A stretch of 64,000 bases of DNA from Gemmatimonadota bacterium (GTDB taxonomy: Bacteria > Gemmatimonadota > Gemmatimonadetes > Longimicrobiales > Gaopeijiaceae): the NCBI GenBank assembly GCA_029262115.1, contig JAJCZZ010000063.1, positions 62,001-126,000 of the forward strand, written 5' to 3'. Within the stretch, counting starts at the first letter, position 1. Each line of letters starts with the position of its first letter. Shown in pieces: positions 54,041 through 63,035 of this stretch. The notes below the pieces were generated by a model. That model ran no database searches and had not been told where the DNA came from. It saw only the letters and a program-made list of their open reading frames with translations. A program made the translations under genes and the position numbers.

Positions 54041-55080
54041 GTCATCGCGCGCCCGACCGTGCCACCGTGCGGAAGTGGAACGCGATCCTTCGGCCCTACT
54101 TGGGCGCGGATACGCGGCGAAGCGCCACTCAACTGTTGACGTCGGCGCTCCCCTTTGCGGCACTCTGGTACGCAATGCTGTGGAGTCTCGACGTGGGATA
54201 CTGGCTCACGTTGCTCCTGGCGGTGCCCGCGACCGGATTCATGATGCGGCTTTTCATGATCCAGCACGACTGCGGACATGGGTCGTTTTTCAATTCGAGA
54301 CGGGCGCGAAATGCAGTCGGGTTCGTGATCGGTGTGCTTCTCCTGACGCCGTACGACTACTGGCGGAAGACCCACGCGTACCATCACGCCCACTCCGGCG
54401 ATCTCGATTTCCGGGGCTTCGGCGACATCGACACGTTCACGGTCCGTGAGTATCTGTCGTGGACACCGTGGGAGCGCCTCAAGTACCGGATGTATCGTCA
54501 CCCGCTCGTGCTGTTCACGATCGGCCCGGCGTTCCACTTCATCGTGAAGCACCGCTTTCCGTGGGACATTCCCCGGGACTGGAAACAGGCGTGGCGGAGC
54601 GTCTGGCTCACCAACCTGGCCATTGGCGGGATCCTCACGCTGGCGTGGGCGACGGTCGGGTTGGGTCGGTTCTTCCTCGTGCAGACCCCCATCACGCTCA
54701 TGGCTTGTTCACTCGGGGTCTGGCTCTTCTACGTACAGCACCAGTTCGAGCACACCTACTGGGACGAGCACGAAGAGTGGGATTACTACGAGGCGTCTCT
54801 ACACGGCAGTTCCTTTCTCAAGCTTCCAGGACCTCTGCAGTGGATCACCGCGAACATCGGTGTTCACCATGTGCACCATATGAGCGCGCGCATCCCGAAC
54901 TACAAACTTCAGGAGGTGCACGACCAGAATCCGGAATTCCACGCCGTGACCACCCTGACCGCGCGTGACTCGTGGCGACTGATCTGGCTGGCCCTCTGGG
55001 ATGAGGACAGCCGCCGCCTGATCCGCTTCAAGGATGTCGGGGAAGCGGCCGCGACAGCGCGCTTCGAAGAGGCTGCGTGA
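54037..55080 (+). CDS. Membrane fatty-acid desaturase
   Basis: A 347-residue di-iron desaturase. The three histidine boxes are HDCGH (77-81), HAYHH (113-117) and HHVHH (near 275-279), with about four membrane helices between. The RMYRHPLVLF and QHQFEHTYWDEHEEWDYYEA segments resemble acyl-lipid desaturases of the omega-6/delta-12 type. It would introduce a double bond into a lipid chain. The GTG start overlaps the penicillin acylase stop, and the next gene begins eight bases after its stop. Confidence 0.92.
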   Translation: MSHRAPDRATVRKWNAILRPYLGADTRRSATQLLTSALPFAALWYAMLWSLDVGYWLTLLLAVPATGFMMRLFMIQHDCGHGSFFNSRRARNAVGFVIGVLLLTPYDYWRKTHAYHHAHSGDLDFRGFGDIDTFTVREYLSWTPWERLKYRMYRHPLVLFTIGPAFHFIVKHRFPWDIPRDWKQAWRSVWLTNLAIGGILTLAWATVGLGRFFLVQTPITLMACSLGVWLFYVQHQFEHTYWDEHEEWDYYEASLHGSSFLKLPGPLQWITANIGVHHVHHMSARIPNYKLQEVHDQNPEFHAVTTLTARDSWRLIWLALWDEDSRRLIRFKDVGEAAATARFEEAA

Positions 55081-55087
55081 GCGCGGC

Positions 55088-56845
55088 ATGACGCCTCCCG
55101 AGCGAGCGGCCCCCACGTCGGGCCCCAGCTCGCTCATCGGACTGGCCGTCGTGGTCGTCACGAGCCATCTGATGGTGCTTCCCAAGCTGGCGAGCCTCGA
55201 CGGCTTCTATCACATCGGACACGCGGCTCGGTACCTCGAGTCGGGGCCCCTCGACACATCGTTCCCCTGGGCGACCCAGTCCGTGATCAGGACCCTCGGA
55301 GCCGACCTCTGGTGGGGCTTCCATGTGATTCTCATGCCGTTCGCCGCCATGGGGGACCCAGGGCTCGCAGCGGCGCTGGCGGCCCTGATCCTCACCGCCG
55401 TGCTGGCGGCCACGCTCTACGGAGTCCTGAAACGGGCCGGCGTCCGCTGGGCAGGCTGGTGGGCCGCCGCCGGCATGGTGGCCGTGCCCAACGTGCTCTA
55501 CCGATGGGTCATGCTCCGGCCTCATGTGCTCTCGATGGCGGCGGCGTTCGTCGTCCTGGAGGCCCTGTGCACGGGGCGGTTTCGGCGGGCGGGCGTAGCG
55601 GCGGCGATCCTGACGTGGCTGCACCTGGGACTCTTCTGGATGCCGATGGGCCTGATCGGGGCGTGGTTGTTGGGCCAGGTGGTGCTCGGGGCAGTGGGCA
55701 CCGGGAACACGGTCGGCGCCGGGAACGCCGTCGGGAACGATGTGGGCGCCGGCCTGGTGGACGGTCGATCCGGAGCACGAAGGGCTACCCAGTTGACCCG
55801 GGCCCTGGCGGGGGTCGCCTGGGTGGTGGGCGGAGCGATGGTGGGATGGCTGCTTCGCCCGCATCCCTTCGCTACCGTAGAGCTCGCCTGGATCCAGATC
55901 GTCGAGTTGTTCGCTACCAAGGGCACCGACCAGCCGCTCGGTTTCGCGGTCGAGTTGGATCCACTCCCCCTGACGGAGCTGTTCCGGACGTCGTGGTTCT
56001 TTGTCGTACTGTGGCTTCTCACGGTGGGACTTTGGTGGAAGTGGACGCGACGGGGGCCGCAGGCAGACACGGGGAGGGCCGCGACGGTTGCGAGTAAGGA
56101 GCCGCACGTGCCGGCCCACACCCCACTTCTGGCGACCTCCGCGCTCCTCTGCTCGGCGGTTTTCTTGGCGTTGGCGCTCGTCTCCGCGCGGAGGGCGCAG
56201 GTGGAGTGGGTGGGCTTCGGCCTCCTGGCCATCCCTCCGATCCTCGGCCGGGCGATCGAGACGGCGATGGACAGGACGGCCGGGGTCGATCGTGCGGCCG
56301 TGACCATGATCGGCTCCAGGGCCCGGCCCCGCGGCGCGGGCTGGGTCGCCCTTGCGGGCGCCGTCCTCCTGGTCGCTCACATCCCCTGGGCCGTTTACCG
56401 GCACAGCCTCAACGCCCGTCTGGTCGCCTTCCAACCCAACCTACTCGCCGGCGCGTCGGCATGGCTTCGCGACAATACGGCCGAAGGCGATGTTGTTTTT
56501 CACTCCAGATGGGACAACTTCGGTCCCCTCTTCGCGCGCAACCGTCACAACCGATACGTGAGCGGGATGGATCCCATCTTCTTCTACTCGCACGACCCGG
56601 CGCGGTATTGGGAGTACTTTTACCTGTCCATGGACGCGACCACGGAGTACACCTGCGACGCCTTTCCGTGTGACGCAGGGGTCGCCACGGAGACGCATGA
56701 CGCGATACGTGACCACTTCGGTGCTCGCTGGGTCGTCGTGGAGCCGCAGCGTAATCCGAAGCTGACCAGGTACCTGCGAGGCGCGGCGGGCTTCCGACTC
56801 GCCGTGGACACGGGCCGTGAAGTGGTGTTCGAGGTGATGCCGTGA
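55088..56845 (+). CDS. Polytopic membrane protein, GT-C-like
   Basis: A 585-residue protein with about 10-12 hydrophobic helices. The N-terminal loop GFYHIGHAARYLESGPLDTS, with a YHIGHAA motif, and the C-terminal extracytoplasmic domain (from about 460, NRHNRYVSGMDPIFFYSHDP) resemble polyprenol-dependent glycosyltransferases or dolichyl-mannosyltransferase-type GT-C enzymes, but the usual Asp-containing first-loop motif is not certain. A low-complexity insertion TGNTVGAGNAVGNDVGAG occurs near 205-225. It lies between the desaturase and lutA and overlaps lutA by GTGA. Confidence 0.65.
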   Translation: MTPPERAAPTSGPSSLIGLAVVVVTSHLMVLPKLASLDGFYHIGHAARYLESGPLDTSFPWATQSVIRTLGADLWWGFHVILMPFAAMGDPGLAAALAALILTAVLAATLYGVLKRAGVRWAGWWAAAGMVAVPNVLYRWVMLRPHVLSMAAAFVVLEALCTGRFRRAGVAAAILTWLHLGLFWMPMGLIGAWLLGQVVLGAVGTGNTVGAGNAVGNDVGAGLVDGRSGARRATQLTRALAGVAWVVGGAMVGWLLRPHPFATVELAWIQIVELFATKGTDQPLGFAVELDPLPLTELFRTSWFFVVLWLLTVGLWWKWTRRGPQADTGRAATVASKEPHVPAHTPLLATSALLCSAVFLALALVSARRAQVEWVGFGLLAIPPILGRAIETAMDRTAGVDRAAVTMIGSRARPRGAGWVALAGAVLLVAHIPWAVYRHSLNARLVAFQPNLLAGASAWLRDNTAEGDVVFHSRWDNFGPLFARNRHNRYVSGMDPIFFYSHDPARYWEYFYLSMDATTEYTCDAFPCDAGVATETHDAIRDHFGARWVVVEPQRNPKLTRYLRGAAGFRLAVDTGREVVFEVMP

Positions 56846-57597
56846 GGGTGACGCTCTTCCCGACCTGTCTCGGCGAGCGCTTCTTCGCGGAGGCCGCCGC
56901 GGACGCCGTCCGGCTGTTGCGACACCTGGGCGTGGAGGTCGAAGTCCCGGCGGGCGCGACGTGCTGCGGACAGCCCGCGTTCAATTCCGGCCACAGGGAC
57001 GAGGCGGTCCGCATGGTTCGCCACACGCTCTCCGTGCTGAACGGAGCGGACCACGTGGTTCTTCCGTCCGGCAGTTGCGCCGCGATGCTGCGCCACCACG
57101 CGCCCGACCTCGTGGCCGAGGACGATCACGAGCTGGCGGTCTCGGTCGCCGAACGTACCTGGGAACTGTCTCAGTTTATCGTCCAGGTGCTCGGCAACCC
57201 GCACATCGGCAACGGGCTGCGGGGCTGGCGGGTCGCATATCACCACGGGTGCCATGCGCTTCGCGACCTCGGCGTCCGGGAGGAACCCCTCACGTTGCTT
57301 CGTGCGGCCGGCGCGACCGTGGTCGCGTGGACGGCCGACCAGGAGTGCTGCGGCTTCGGCGGCCTGTTCAGCGTCAAGCTGCCGGAGGTGGCGACGGCCA
57401 TGGCCGACCGGAAGCTCGACACGCTTCCGGCGGTCGACCTCGTCACATCTGCGGACGGAGGGTGCCTCATGCAGTTGGGAGGCAGGGCCGCCCGGCGGGG
57501 AGGTGCCCCGGAGTTCCGACATCTCGCGTCCGTCCTGTGGGAGGCTGCGGCTGGCGCCTCGGGTCCGGCGGATGCTGGTGGCGGCACCGATGTCTGA
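56842..57597 (+). CDS. lutA: Lactate utilisation protein A (CCG-domain)
   Basis: A 251-residue iron-sulfur heterodisulfide-like subunit. It has the CCG domains: TLFPTCLGERFFAEAA and GATCCGQPAFN in the first repeat, VAYHHGCHALRDLG and DQECCGFGGLFSV in the second. LutABC oxidises L-lactate to pyruvate. The GTG start overlaps the preceding gene, and the stop overlaps lutB by eight bases. Confidence 0.93.
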   Translation: MRVTLFPTCLGERFFAEAAADAVRLLRHLGVEVEVPAGATCCGQPAFNSGHRDEAVRMVRHTLSVLNGADHVVLPSGSCAAMLRHHAPDLVAEDDHELAVSVAERTWELSQFIVQVLGNPHIGNGLRGWRVAYHHGCHALRDLGVREEPLTLLRAAGATVVAWTADQECCGFGGLFSVKLPEVATAMADRKLDTLPAVDLVTSADGGCLMQLGGRAARRGGAPEFRHLASVLWEAAAGASGPADAGGGTDV

Positions 57598-58984
57598 CGC
57601 GACGCCCTCGGGCTACGCCCGCGCGACCCGTGACCTCCTTCGCGACCAGCCCGGCGTACGGAGCGCCATCACGAAGGCGACGACGGAGTCCAACCACCAT
57701 CGCGATGACGCGTACGCCCAGGTGGACATCGACGCCTGGCGCGACTGGGCGCGGGACGTGAAGACCCACGTCCTGACGAATCTGGAGGACTATCTCGTCC
57801 AGGCGGAGGATGCCCTCGTCGCGAACGGGGTGCGTGTCCACTGGGCCGAGGGAGCCGAAGACACCCTGGACATCCTGCGCACCATCGCCCACGACAACGG
57901 GGTCCGGCGTGTGGTGAAGGGCAAGAGCATGCTCAGCGAGGAGCTGGGTGTGAACCGCGGTTTGGAAGCGGACGGGATTCACGTCCGAGAAACCGACCTC
58001 GGGGAGTACATCATCCAGCTTCGCGGCGAGCCGCCCAGCCACATCGTGGGTCCGGCGCTCCATCTGAGCCTGGATGACTGCCAGGCGCTGTTCCACGATG
58101 TCCTGGAAACGCCGCGCGACGCATCCGCGGAAGTGATCGCGGCCGCGGCGCGACAAGCGCTCCGTCAGGAGTTCCTGGACGCCGACATGGGCATCTCCGG
58201 GGGGAACTTCCTCGTGGCCGAGACGGGGACGGTGGCCCTTATCGAGAACGAGGGGAACATCCGGCTGTCGACCTCGCTGCCCCACGTTCACGTGGCCCTG
58301 GTGGGCATTGAGAAGCTACTCCCGACCCTGGACGACCTCGCGGGCTTCTTGCAGCTGACCGCGCGCGCTGCAACGGGTCAGGGAATCGGCAACTACGTGT
58401 CCCTGGTCCAGGGTCCACGACAGGCCGGAGAGATCGACGGACCCGACCAGGTGCACGTGATCCTCGTCGACAACGGACGCTCGGGCCTCCTGGCGGACGA
58501 CGCGGCATGGGAGGCACTCCGATGCGTCCGATGCGGGGCGTGCCTGAACATCTGCCCGGTGTATCGACAGACCGGTGGGCATCCGTACGGGTGGGCGTAC
58601 TCGGGACCGATCGGCGCCATCCTCGCGCCCGGACTTCTCGGCCTCGAAGCGTCGCTCCCGCTTCCGTACGCCTCCAGCCTGTGCGGCGCATGCGCTGACG
58701 TATGCCCCGTCCGCATCCCCATCCCCGACCTCCTCGTCTACTGGCGGGAGCGGGCCGTGGAGGAGGGACTCGTGCCCAAGTCCGAGTCCCTCGCCATGAA
58801 GGCATTCTCGGCCACCGCCACGAGGCCCGCCCTGTTCAAGGCGATGGCGAGTACGCTTCGCCACCTCCCTGTCGAGAAAGGTGGGCGTGCCTTACCCGTA
58901 TTGAAGGACTGGGCCGCCACGCGGGATCTACCCGATACGGACGGCCCCACCTTCTCGACGCTGTGGAAGAGGGGGATCGAATGA
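57590..58984 (+). CDS. lutB: Lactate utilisation protein B (ferredoxin-like)
   Basis: A 464-residue subunit. The DUF162-type domain (RRVVKGKSMLSEELGVNRGL, VAETGTVALIENEGN) is followed by two Fe4S4 motifs, CVRCGACLNICPVYRQTGGH and CGACADVCPVRIPIPDL. It transfers electrons from lactate oxidation to LutC or the membrane. The ATG at 57590 overlaps the lutA stop and is closely followed by lutC. Confidence 0.94.
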   Translation: MSDATPSGYARATRDLLRDQPGVRSAITKATTESNHHRDDAYAQVDIDAWRDWARDVKTHVLTNLEDYLVQAEDALVANGVRVHWAEGAEDTLDILRTIAHDNGVRRVVKGKSMLSEELGVNRGLEADGIHVRETDLGEYIIQLRGEPPSHIVGPALHLSLDDCQALFHDVLETPRDASAEVIAAAARQALRQEFLDADMGISGGNFLVAETGTVALIENEGNIRLSTSLPHVHVALVGIEKLLPTLDDLAGFLQLTARAATGQGIGNYVSLVQGPRQAGEIDGPDQVHVILVDNGRSGLLADDAAWEALRCVRCGACLNICPVYRQTGGHPYGWAYSGPIGAILAPGLLGLEASLPLPYASSLCGACADVCPVRIPIPDLLVYWRERAVEEGLVPKSESLAMKAFSATATRPALFKAMASTLRHLPVEKGGRALPVLKDWAATRDLPDTDGPTFSTLWKRGIE

Positions 58985-59598
58985 CCTCCGATGTGCGTGC
59001 GCGGATCCTGGAACGGGTGAGCACGGCGGTGGATAAGCGGCCGCGCCGGCCTCACCCCGGGCCGTTCGGCGGATGGCGGCCCGCGCAGGCAGGGGGGACG
59101 CACACCGCCGCCCAGGCGTATGGGGCCTGGCCGGTCGACGCCTTTATCGCGCGCTTCACGGAAGCCGGGGGCGAAGTCGTTCGCCTGGGTAGCGAGTTGG
59201 AGGCGCGGGCGTGGTTGGCGTCGATCACAGCCGACGTCGTAGGCGTTTCGTTCGGCACGGGCGTCTCGGCCTCCCTCCGTCCAGACGTGACCACCGCCCC
59301 GCCCGAGGACGCGGCCATCGGGATCTCCCGGGCGCGCGGCGCGGTCGGCGAGACGGGCTCGCTCATCATGGACGCACGGGATGGGCGGGCGGCCCAGTTG
59401 CTCCCGCCAACGCACATCATCCTCGTAGACGCCACCACCGTGCATGCGACACTGGCCGAGGCGTTCGAGGCCATCGGGAAAGACCTCCCGTCGGCCATCG
59501 GGCTGCACTCCGGACCCAGCAAGTCGGCGGACCTCGGAAAGATCATGGTCACGGGTGTGCACGGCCCGGGTCGGGTAGTGGCCGGGATCATCGGCTGA
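58981..59598 (+). CDS. lutC: Lactate utilisation protein C
   Basis: A 205-residue LUD-domain protein. SRARGAVGETGSLIMDAR and LLPPTHIILVDATTVHAT, and the C-terminal SGPSKSADLGKIMVTGVHGP, are diagnostic. The ATG overlaps the lutB stop (ATGA). It completes the lutABC set, and a permease of the APC type follows after about 150 bp. Confidence 0.94.
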   Translation: MTSDVRARILERVSTAVDKRPRRPHPGPFGGWRPAQAGGTHTAAQAYGAWPVDAFIARFTEAGGEVVRLGSELEARAWLASITADVVGVSFGTGVSASLRPDVTTAPPEDAAIGISRARGAVGETGSLIMDARDGRAAQLLPPTHIILVDATTVHATLAEAFEAIGKDLPSAIGLHSGPSKSADLGKIMVTGVHGPGRVVAGIIG

Positions 59599-59747
59599 CG
59601 GTGCGCGTGGTCACCGCCTGCTTCGGGATTGCCGGCGCGGTCGGCTCGAGCTCGAACCGGACCAGACATTGGATCTCACGCTAGAGCTTCTGTCGGTTTC
59701 CGCGTGTTCCGAGCATGTTGGGCCGATTCCCCCAGAGGAGAGATCCG

Positions 59748-61073
59748 GTGACCGAGGCCCACAAGCTTCATCGCGTGTTGAGGATCAGAGACGGAATGGC
59801 GGTGACGGTCGGCATCGTCATCGGGGCCGGCATCCTCCGCACCCCCGGCCTGATCGCCGGGTACCTCGGCAACGGCTGGGTCATCCTCGCCGTCTGGTTC
59901 TTCGGTGGCGTAGTCGTCGCGCTGTCCACGCTCGTCCTGGCGGAGATGGCCGCGGCGCTCCCCGAAGCGGGTGGGAAGTACGTCTACGCACGCGAGGCGT
60001 GGGGCCCATTGATGGGCTTCGTAGCGGGCTGGTCGGAGCTCCTCGTGTCCCGGGGCTTCTCCGGCGCGGTGAAGGCGGTCGCGATCGCGGAGTACATCCG
60101 CATTCTCGTCGGCGGTCGCGGCTCCGTTCCGATCCTGGCCGGGGCGGTGGTTCTCGGATTCTTCCTCCTCCACACGAGGGGGCTGAAGGCCAGTACCGTG
60201 TTCCAGAACGTGACCACCGCCATCAAGGTGTTGATCGTCGTCCTCATTGCCGCGGCAGGCATCGCGGCTGGCGACTTCGCCGGCTTCAGCACTCCGACTC
60301 CCCAAGCGACGGGTGCCACGGCCGGGCTGCTCGGATTCGCCCTCGCGTACCAGTCGATCTCCTTCGCGTACTATGGATGGGAAGACGCGGCCAAGATGGC
60401 GGAGGAGGTCAAGGACCCGGGCCGGGCGCTGCCCCGGATCCTCGTGGGCGGGTCGCTCGCGGTCATGGTGCTGTACCTCTTGATGAACGTCGCCTTCCTG
60501 GCCGCTCTGACCCCCGCCGAGATGGCCGGTTCGGAGTTGGTCGCCCGGGACGCGATCGCCGCCGTGTTCGGGGAGATGGCCGGCGTGATCGTGGTCATCG
60601 CGTCGCTCCTGATCCTCATAAGCAGCGCAAACGTGAACTTCCTCGGCCTTCCTCGCGTCGCGTACGGCCTGGGCAGGAACGGCCTCGCGCCGCGTGCGTT
60701 CACGCAGGTCGACGAACGGGGCACGCCTCGCAACGCCCTCTACTTCATCTCGGCCTGGATCGGAATCCTGGCGCTTTCTGGAGCGTTCGAACTGCTCGTT
60801 CGCTTCATGATGACGGTCGCGATCACCGTCGACACCATGGTTCTGCTGGGTTACTTCCGACTGCGGGCCCGCAAGCCGGACATGGCGCGCCCCTTCACCA
60901 TGCCGGGGCATCCCTGGCTCCCCGCCGTGACGGTGGCGCTGTATGTCGGCATCCTCGTGATCCTCGTTTCGACGCAGCCGGCTCTCGCCCTCGGGGCAGC
61001 GGGCATGCTGTTGGCGATCCTCGTGGCGGGGGTCGTTACCATTCGATCCGACGAATACGGCCGGCAGTCCTGA
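59748..61073 (+). CDS. APC-family amino acid permease
   Basis: A 441-residue permease with 12 helices. The amino-acid/polyamine/organocation signature is GIVIGAGILRTPGLIAGYLG in the first helix, and KYVYAREAWGPLMGFVAGWS in helix 3. The GTG at 59748 follows GAGGAG; an ATG at 59715 has no ribosome site. Its closest type is the LAT/YfnA group, but the substrate is not determined. It may be involved in amino acid uptake alongside the secreted peptidases. Confidence 0.88.
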   Translation: MTEAHKLHRVLRIRDGMAVTVGIVIGAGILRTPGLIAGYLGNGWVILAVWFFGGVVVALSTLVLAEMAAALPEAGGKYVYAREAWGPLMGFVAGWSELLVSRGFSGAVKAVAIAEYIRILVGGRGSVPILAGAVVLGFFLLHTRGLKASTVFQNVTTAIKVLIVVLIAAAGIAAGDFAGFSTPTPQATGATAGLLGFALAYQSISFAYYGWEDAAKMAEEVKDPGRALPRILVGGSLAVMVLYLLMNVAFLAALTPAEMAGSELVARDAIAAVFGEMAGVIVVIASLLILISSANVNFLGLPRVAYGLGRNGLAPRAFTQVDERGTPRNALYFISAWIGILALSGAFELLVRFMMTVAITVDTMVLLGYFRLRARKPDMARPFTMPGHPWLPAVTVALYVGILVILVSTQPALALGAAGMLLAILVAGVVTIRSDEYGRQS

Positions 61074-61084
61074 CGGCTTAACGA

Positions 61085-61101
61085 ACGCCCCGCACGGGCG
61101 T
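61085..61101 (+). terminator. Hairpin after the APC permease
   Basis: ACGCCC and GGGCGT form a 6-bp stem with a 5-base loop, 12 bases after the permease stop; CCTATT follows. A plausible weak terminator. Confidence 0.4.
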
Positions 61102-61112
61102 CCTATTCATGA

Positions 61113-61133
61113 CGGGAGGAGCACTTCCTCCCG
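61113..61133 (+). promoter_or_regulatory. Leader hairpin upstream of the Spy-like gene
   Basis: CGGGAGGA and TCCTCCCG form a perfect 8-bp stem around GCACT, 30 bases before the ATG and separate from the GAGGAG ribosome site. It could mask an alternative ribosome site or stabilise the leader; the role is not known. Confidence 0.35.
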
Positions 61134-61163
61134 ATGAGAAGGACCATGTGAGGAGACGCTATC

Positions 61164-61757
61164 ATGAAGATCAACGGAAGGACTTTCCTGGCACTCGCGA
61201 CCGTCGCGCTGATCGCCCCCACCACCGTGCAGGCGCAGCGCCCCGGCGGCCAGGGGCCGGGTGCCCGACAGGGCCAGGGAATGCGCGGTGACGCCATGCA
61301 GCACCGAGGGCCGAGAGCCGGAATGCAGCGCGGCGGTGGAGTCGAGGGAATCATGCGAATGCGTGAACGCCTCGATCTGACGGAAGACCAGGTCAGCCAA
61401 CTCGACGCCGTTCGGCGCGAGACGGTCGCGGAACGGAGCGCCCGGCAGGCCGAGATGGCCGAACTGCGTTCGCGTGTCGAAGCCGGCCAGATGGAGCGGT
61501 CCGCGCTTCGCGAGATGATGGAGGGTCGGCGCGAGGCTCATGAAGCGCTCAGTTCCGCCCACCGCGAACGCATCCAATCCATCCTCACGGAGGACCAGCG
61601 GGCCCAGGTCGAGCGCTTGGTCGGACAGGCCCGGGCGTTTCAACGAGGACGCGCCAGCGCGATGCGGGGCAGCAGAGGTATGCGGGGTGAGCGCGGCTTC
61701 CGCGGTGGGCAAGGGCGCCGGGGGCCCGGTGGGTCCGACGGGGCAGCGGGTGCGTAG
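61164..61757 (+). CDS. Spy/CpxP-like periplasmic protein
   Basis: A 197-residue secreted protein with a signal peptide (MKINGRTFLALATVALIAPT, cleaved near VQA before Gln). Two LTxxQ-type motifs, LDLTEDQVSQLDAV and ILTEDQRAQVERL, surround a helical, charged middle (AERSARQAEMAELRSRVEAG), as in the Spy/CpxP/LTXXQ family of chaperone-like or metal-responsive proteins. Gly/Arg-rich segments flank the domain and are probably disordered. A GAGGAG ribosome site precedes it. Confidence 0.82.
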   Translation: MKINGRTFLALATVALIAPTTVQAQRPGGQGPGARQGQGMRGDAMQHRGPRAGMQRGGGVEGIMRMRERLDLTEDQVSQLDAVRRETVAERSARQAEMAELRSRVEAGQMERSALREMMEGRREAHEALSSAHRERIQSILTEDQRAQVERLVGQARAFQRGRASAMRGSRGMRGERGFRGGQGRRGPGGSDGAAGA

Positions 61758-61781
61758 TCACCCTCCTGAAGGCAAAAACCA

Positions 61782-61811
61782 GAGGGCCCCGGGCGTCTTG
61801 CCGGGGCCCTC
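61782..61811. terminator. Bidirectional rho-independent-type terminator
   Basis: An 11-bp perfect stem, GAGGGCCCCGG and CCGGGGCCCTC, encloses GCGTCTTG. On the minus strand it is followed by TGGTTTTTG, so it fits the end of the Fic gene; on the plus strand it follows the Spy-like gene by 24 bases. Confidence 0.8.
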
Positions 61812-61857
61812 TCGGTCGGAGGTGGGTGGTGGTTTGGTGGCGGCTCTACGATCGCCC

Positions 61858-62910
61858 TCAGGCGGGCCGATCGCTGTCATCGAAGAGGTCGAGGTACTGA
61901 GCGAAGGCGAACCGCCGGTACGTCTTCTTCCCGGTGATCTCGCGGAGGATGCCCACGGCCTCCATCGCATTGGTCAGAGCGTTCGCAGCCGGTTGGGAGA
62001 GGCCGGTTATCGTCCTCACTCGGGCCACGTTGACGATGGGGTTCTGGAATAGTTCCTCCAGCAGTTGAAGCGCCGGGGCCGCGCGGCGACCCAACGTTTG
62101 ATGGATCTCCGATCTGGTCGACTCCCGAAGTCTTACGATTTTTCGGGCGGTATCGGTCGCCTCTTCCGAAACCGAAGCCACGCCCTCCAAAAAGAACGCG
62201 ATCCACCCCTCCCAATCACCCCTCTCACGAATAGCCTGAAGCCGATCGTAGTAGTCCTGGCGGTGACGCTTGAAGAAGATCGAGAGATAGAGAATCGGCT
62301 CCCTGAGAACCTTCTCCTCAACCAGGATGAAGGTGATCAGGAGACGCCCTATTCTCCCGTTCTCGTCCAGAAACGGGTGGATCGTCTCGAACTGAGCATG
62401 GGCGAGGGCGACGCGTACCAGAATGGGTAGGTCCGACTCGGCATGCAGGAAGTCCTCCAGTTCGTGGAGCGCGGACGTCATGGCGGGAACCGGCGGCGGC
62501 ACGTATCGCGCGGTGGCAGGGGTGGGGCCTCCAATCCAATTCTGAGAGCGCCGGAACTCGCCGGGCGTCTTCGCAGGCTCCCCACCCCGTACGCCGTGCA
62601 TGAGCTTCCCGTGAATCTCCCGGATCAGCCGGAGCGAAAGGGGAAGGTTCTCCACTCGCTCCAAGCCGTACCGCAACGCACCGACGTAGTTGGCGACCTC
62701 CCTCACGTCGACCTTCCTATCCGCTCGCTCGAGCTGAGCCTCGTACTCGAGGAGGTCTACCAGCGAGGCCTCGGTACCCTCGATCTGGCTCGAGAGAACG
62801 GCTTCCCTCCTCACGTACATGTAGACGAAGAGATCAGGGTCGGGCAGGATTTCGGCAGACCCGACCAGCCTCCCCAGCGCCAGGGTCGCACGCTCGAGTT
62901 GGTCCGCCAT
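61858..62910 (-). CDS. Fic-family protein
   Basis: At least 350 residues. The Fic core has HPFLDENGRIGR with His178. The inhibitory motif SSQIEGTEAS (Glu44) is N-terminal, so it is a class II Fic protein in which the helix is in the same chain. A winged-helix domain near residues 285-340 (IVNVARVRTITGLSQPAANA) is DNA-binding-like. The likely reaction is AMP transfer from ATP to a protein hydroxyl. In-frame residues upstream of this ATG (QRAGSFRKQPAGFEAFAPAR) look like the usual Fic N-terminus and continue to 63018 without ATG, GTG or TTG. The true start may be a CTG at 63018 or may be lost. Confidence 0.88.
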   Translation of the reverse strand: MADQLERATLALGRLVGSAEILPDPDLFVYMYVRREAVLSSQIEGTEASLVDLLEYEAQLERADRKVDVREVANYVGALRYGLERVENLPLSLRLIREIHGKLMHGVRGGEPAKTPGEFRRSQNWIGGPTPATARYVPPPVPAMTSALHELEDFLHAESDLPILVRVALAHAQFETIHPFLDENGRIGRLLITFILVEEKVLREPILYLSIFFKRHRQDYYDRLQAIRERGDWEGWIAFFLEGVASVSEEATDTARKIVRLRESTRSEIHQTLGRRAAPALQLLEELFQNPIVNVARVRTITGLSQPAANALTNAMEAVGILREITGKKTYRRFAFAQYLDLFDDSDRPA

Positions 62911-63035
62911 CCCGTCCAGTTGGAGGTCGGCCGGCGGAAATCGCGCGGGGGCGAAGGCCTCGAACCCGGCAGGCTGTTTGCGAAAGGACCCGGCTCGCTG
63001 GTCGTGGGAAGTGGACAGGGCGTCGCTTGCCTAAG

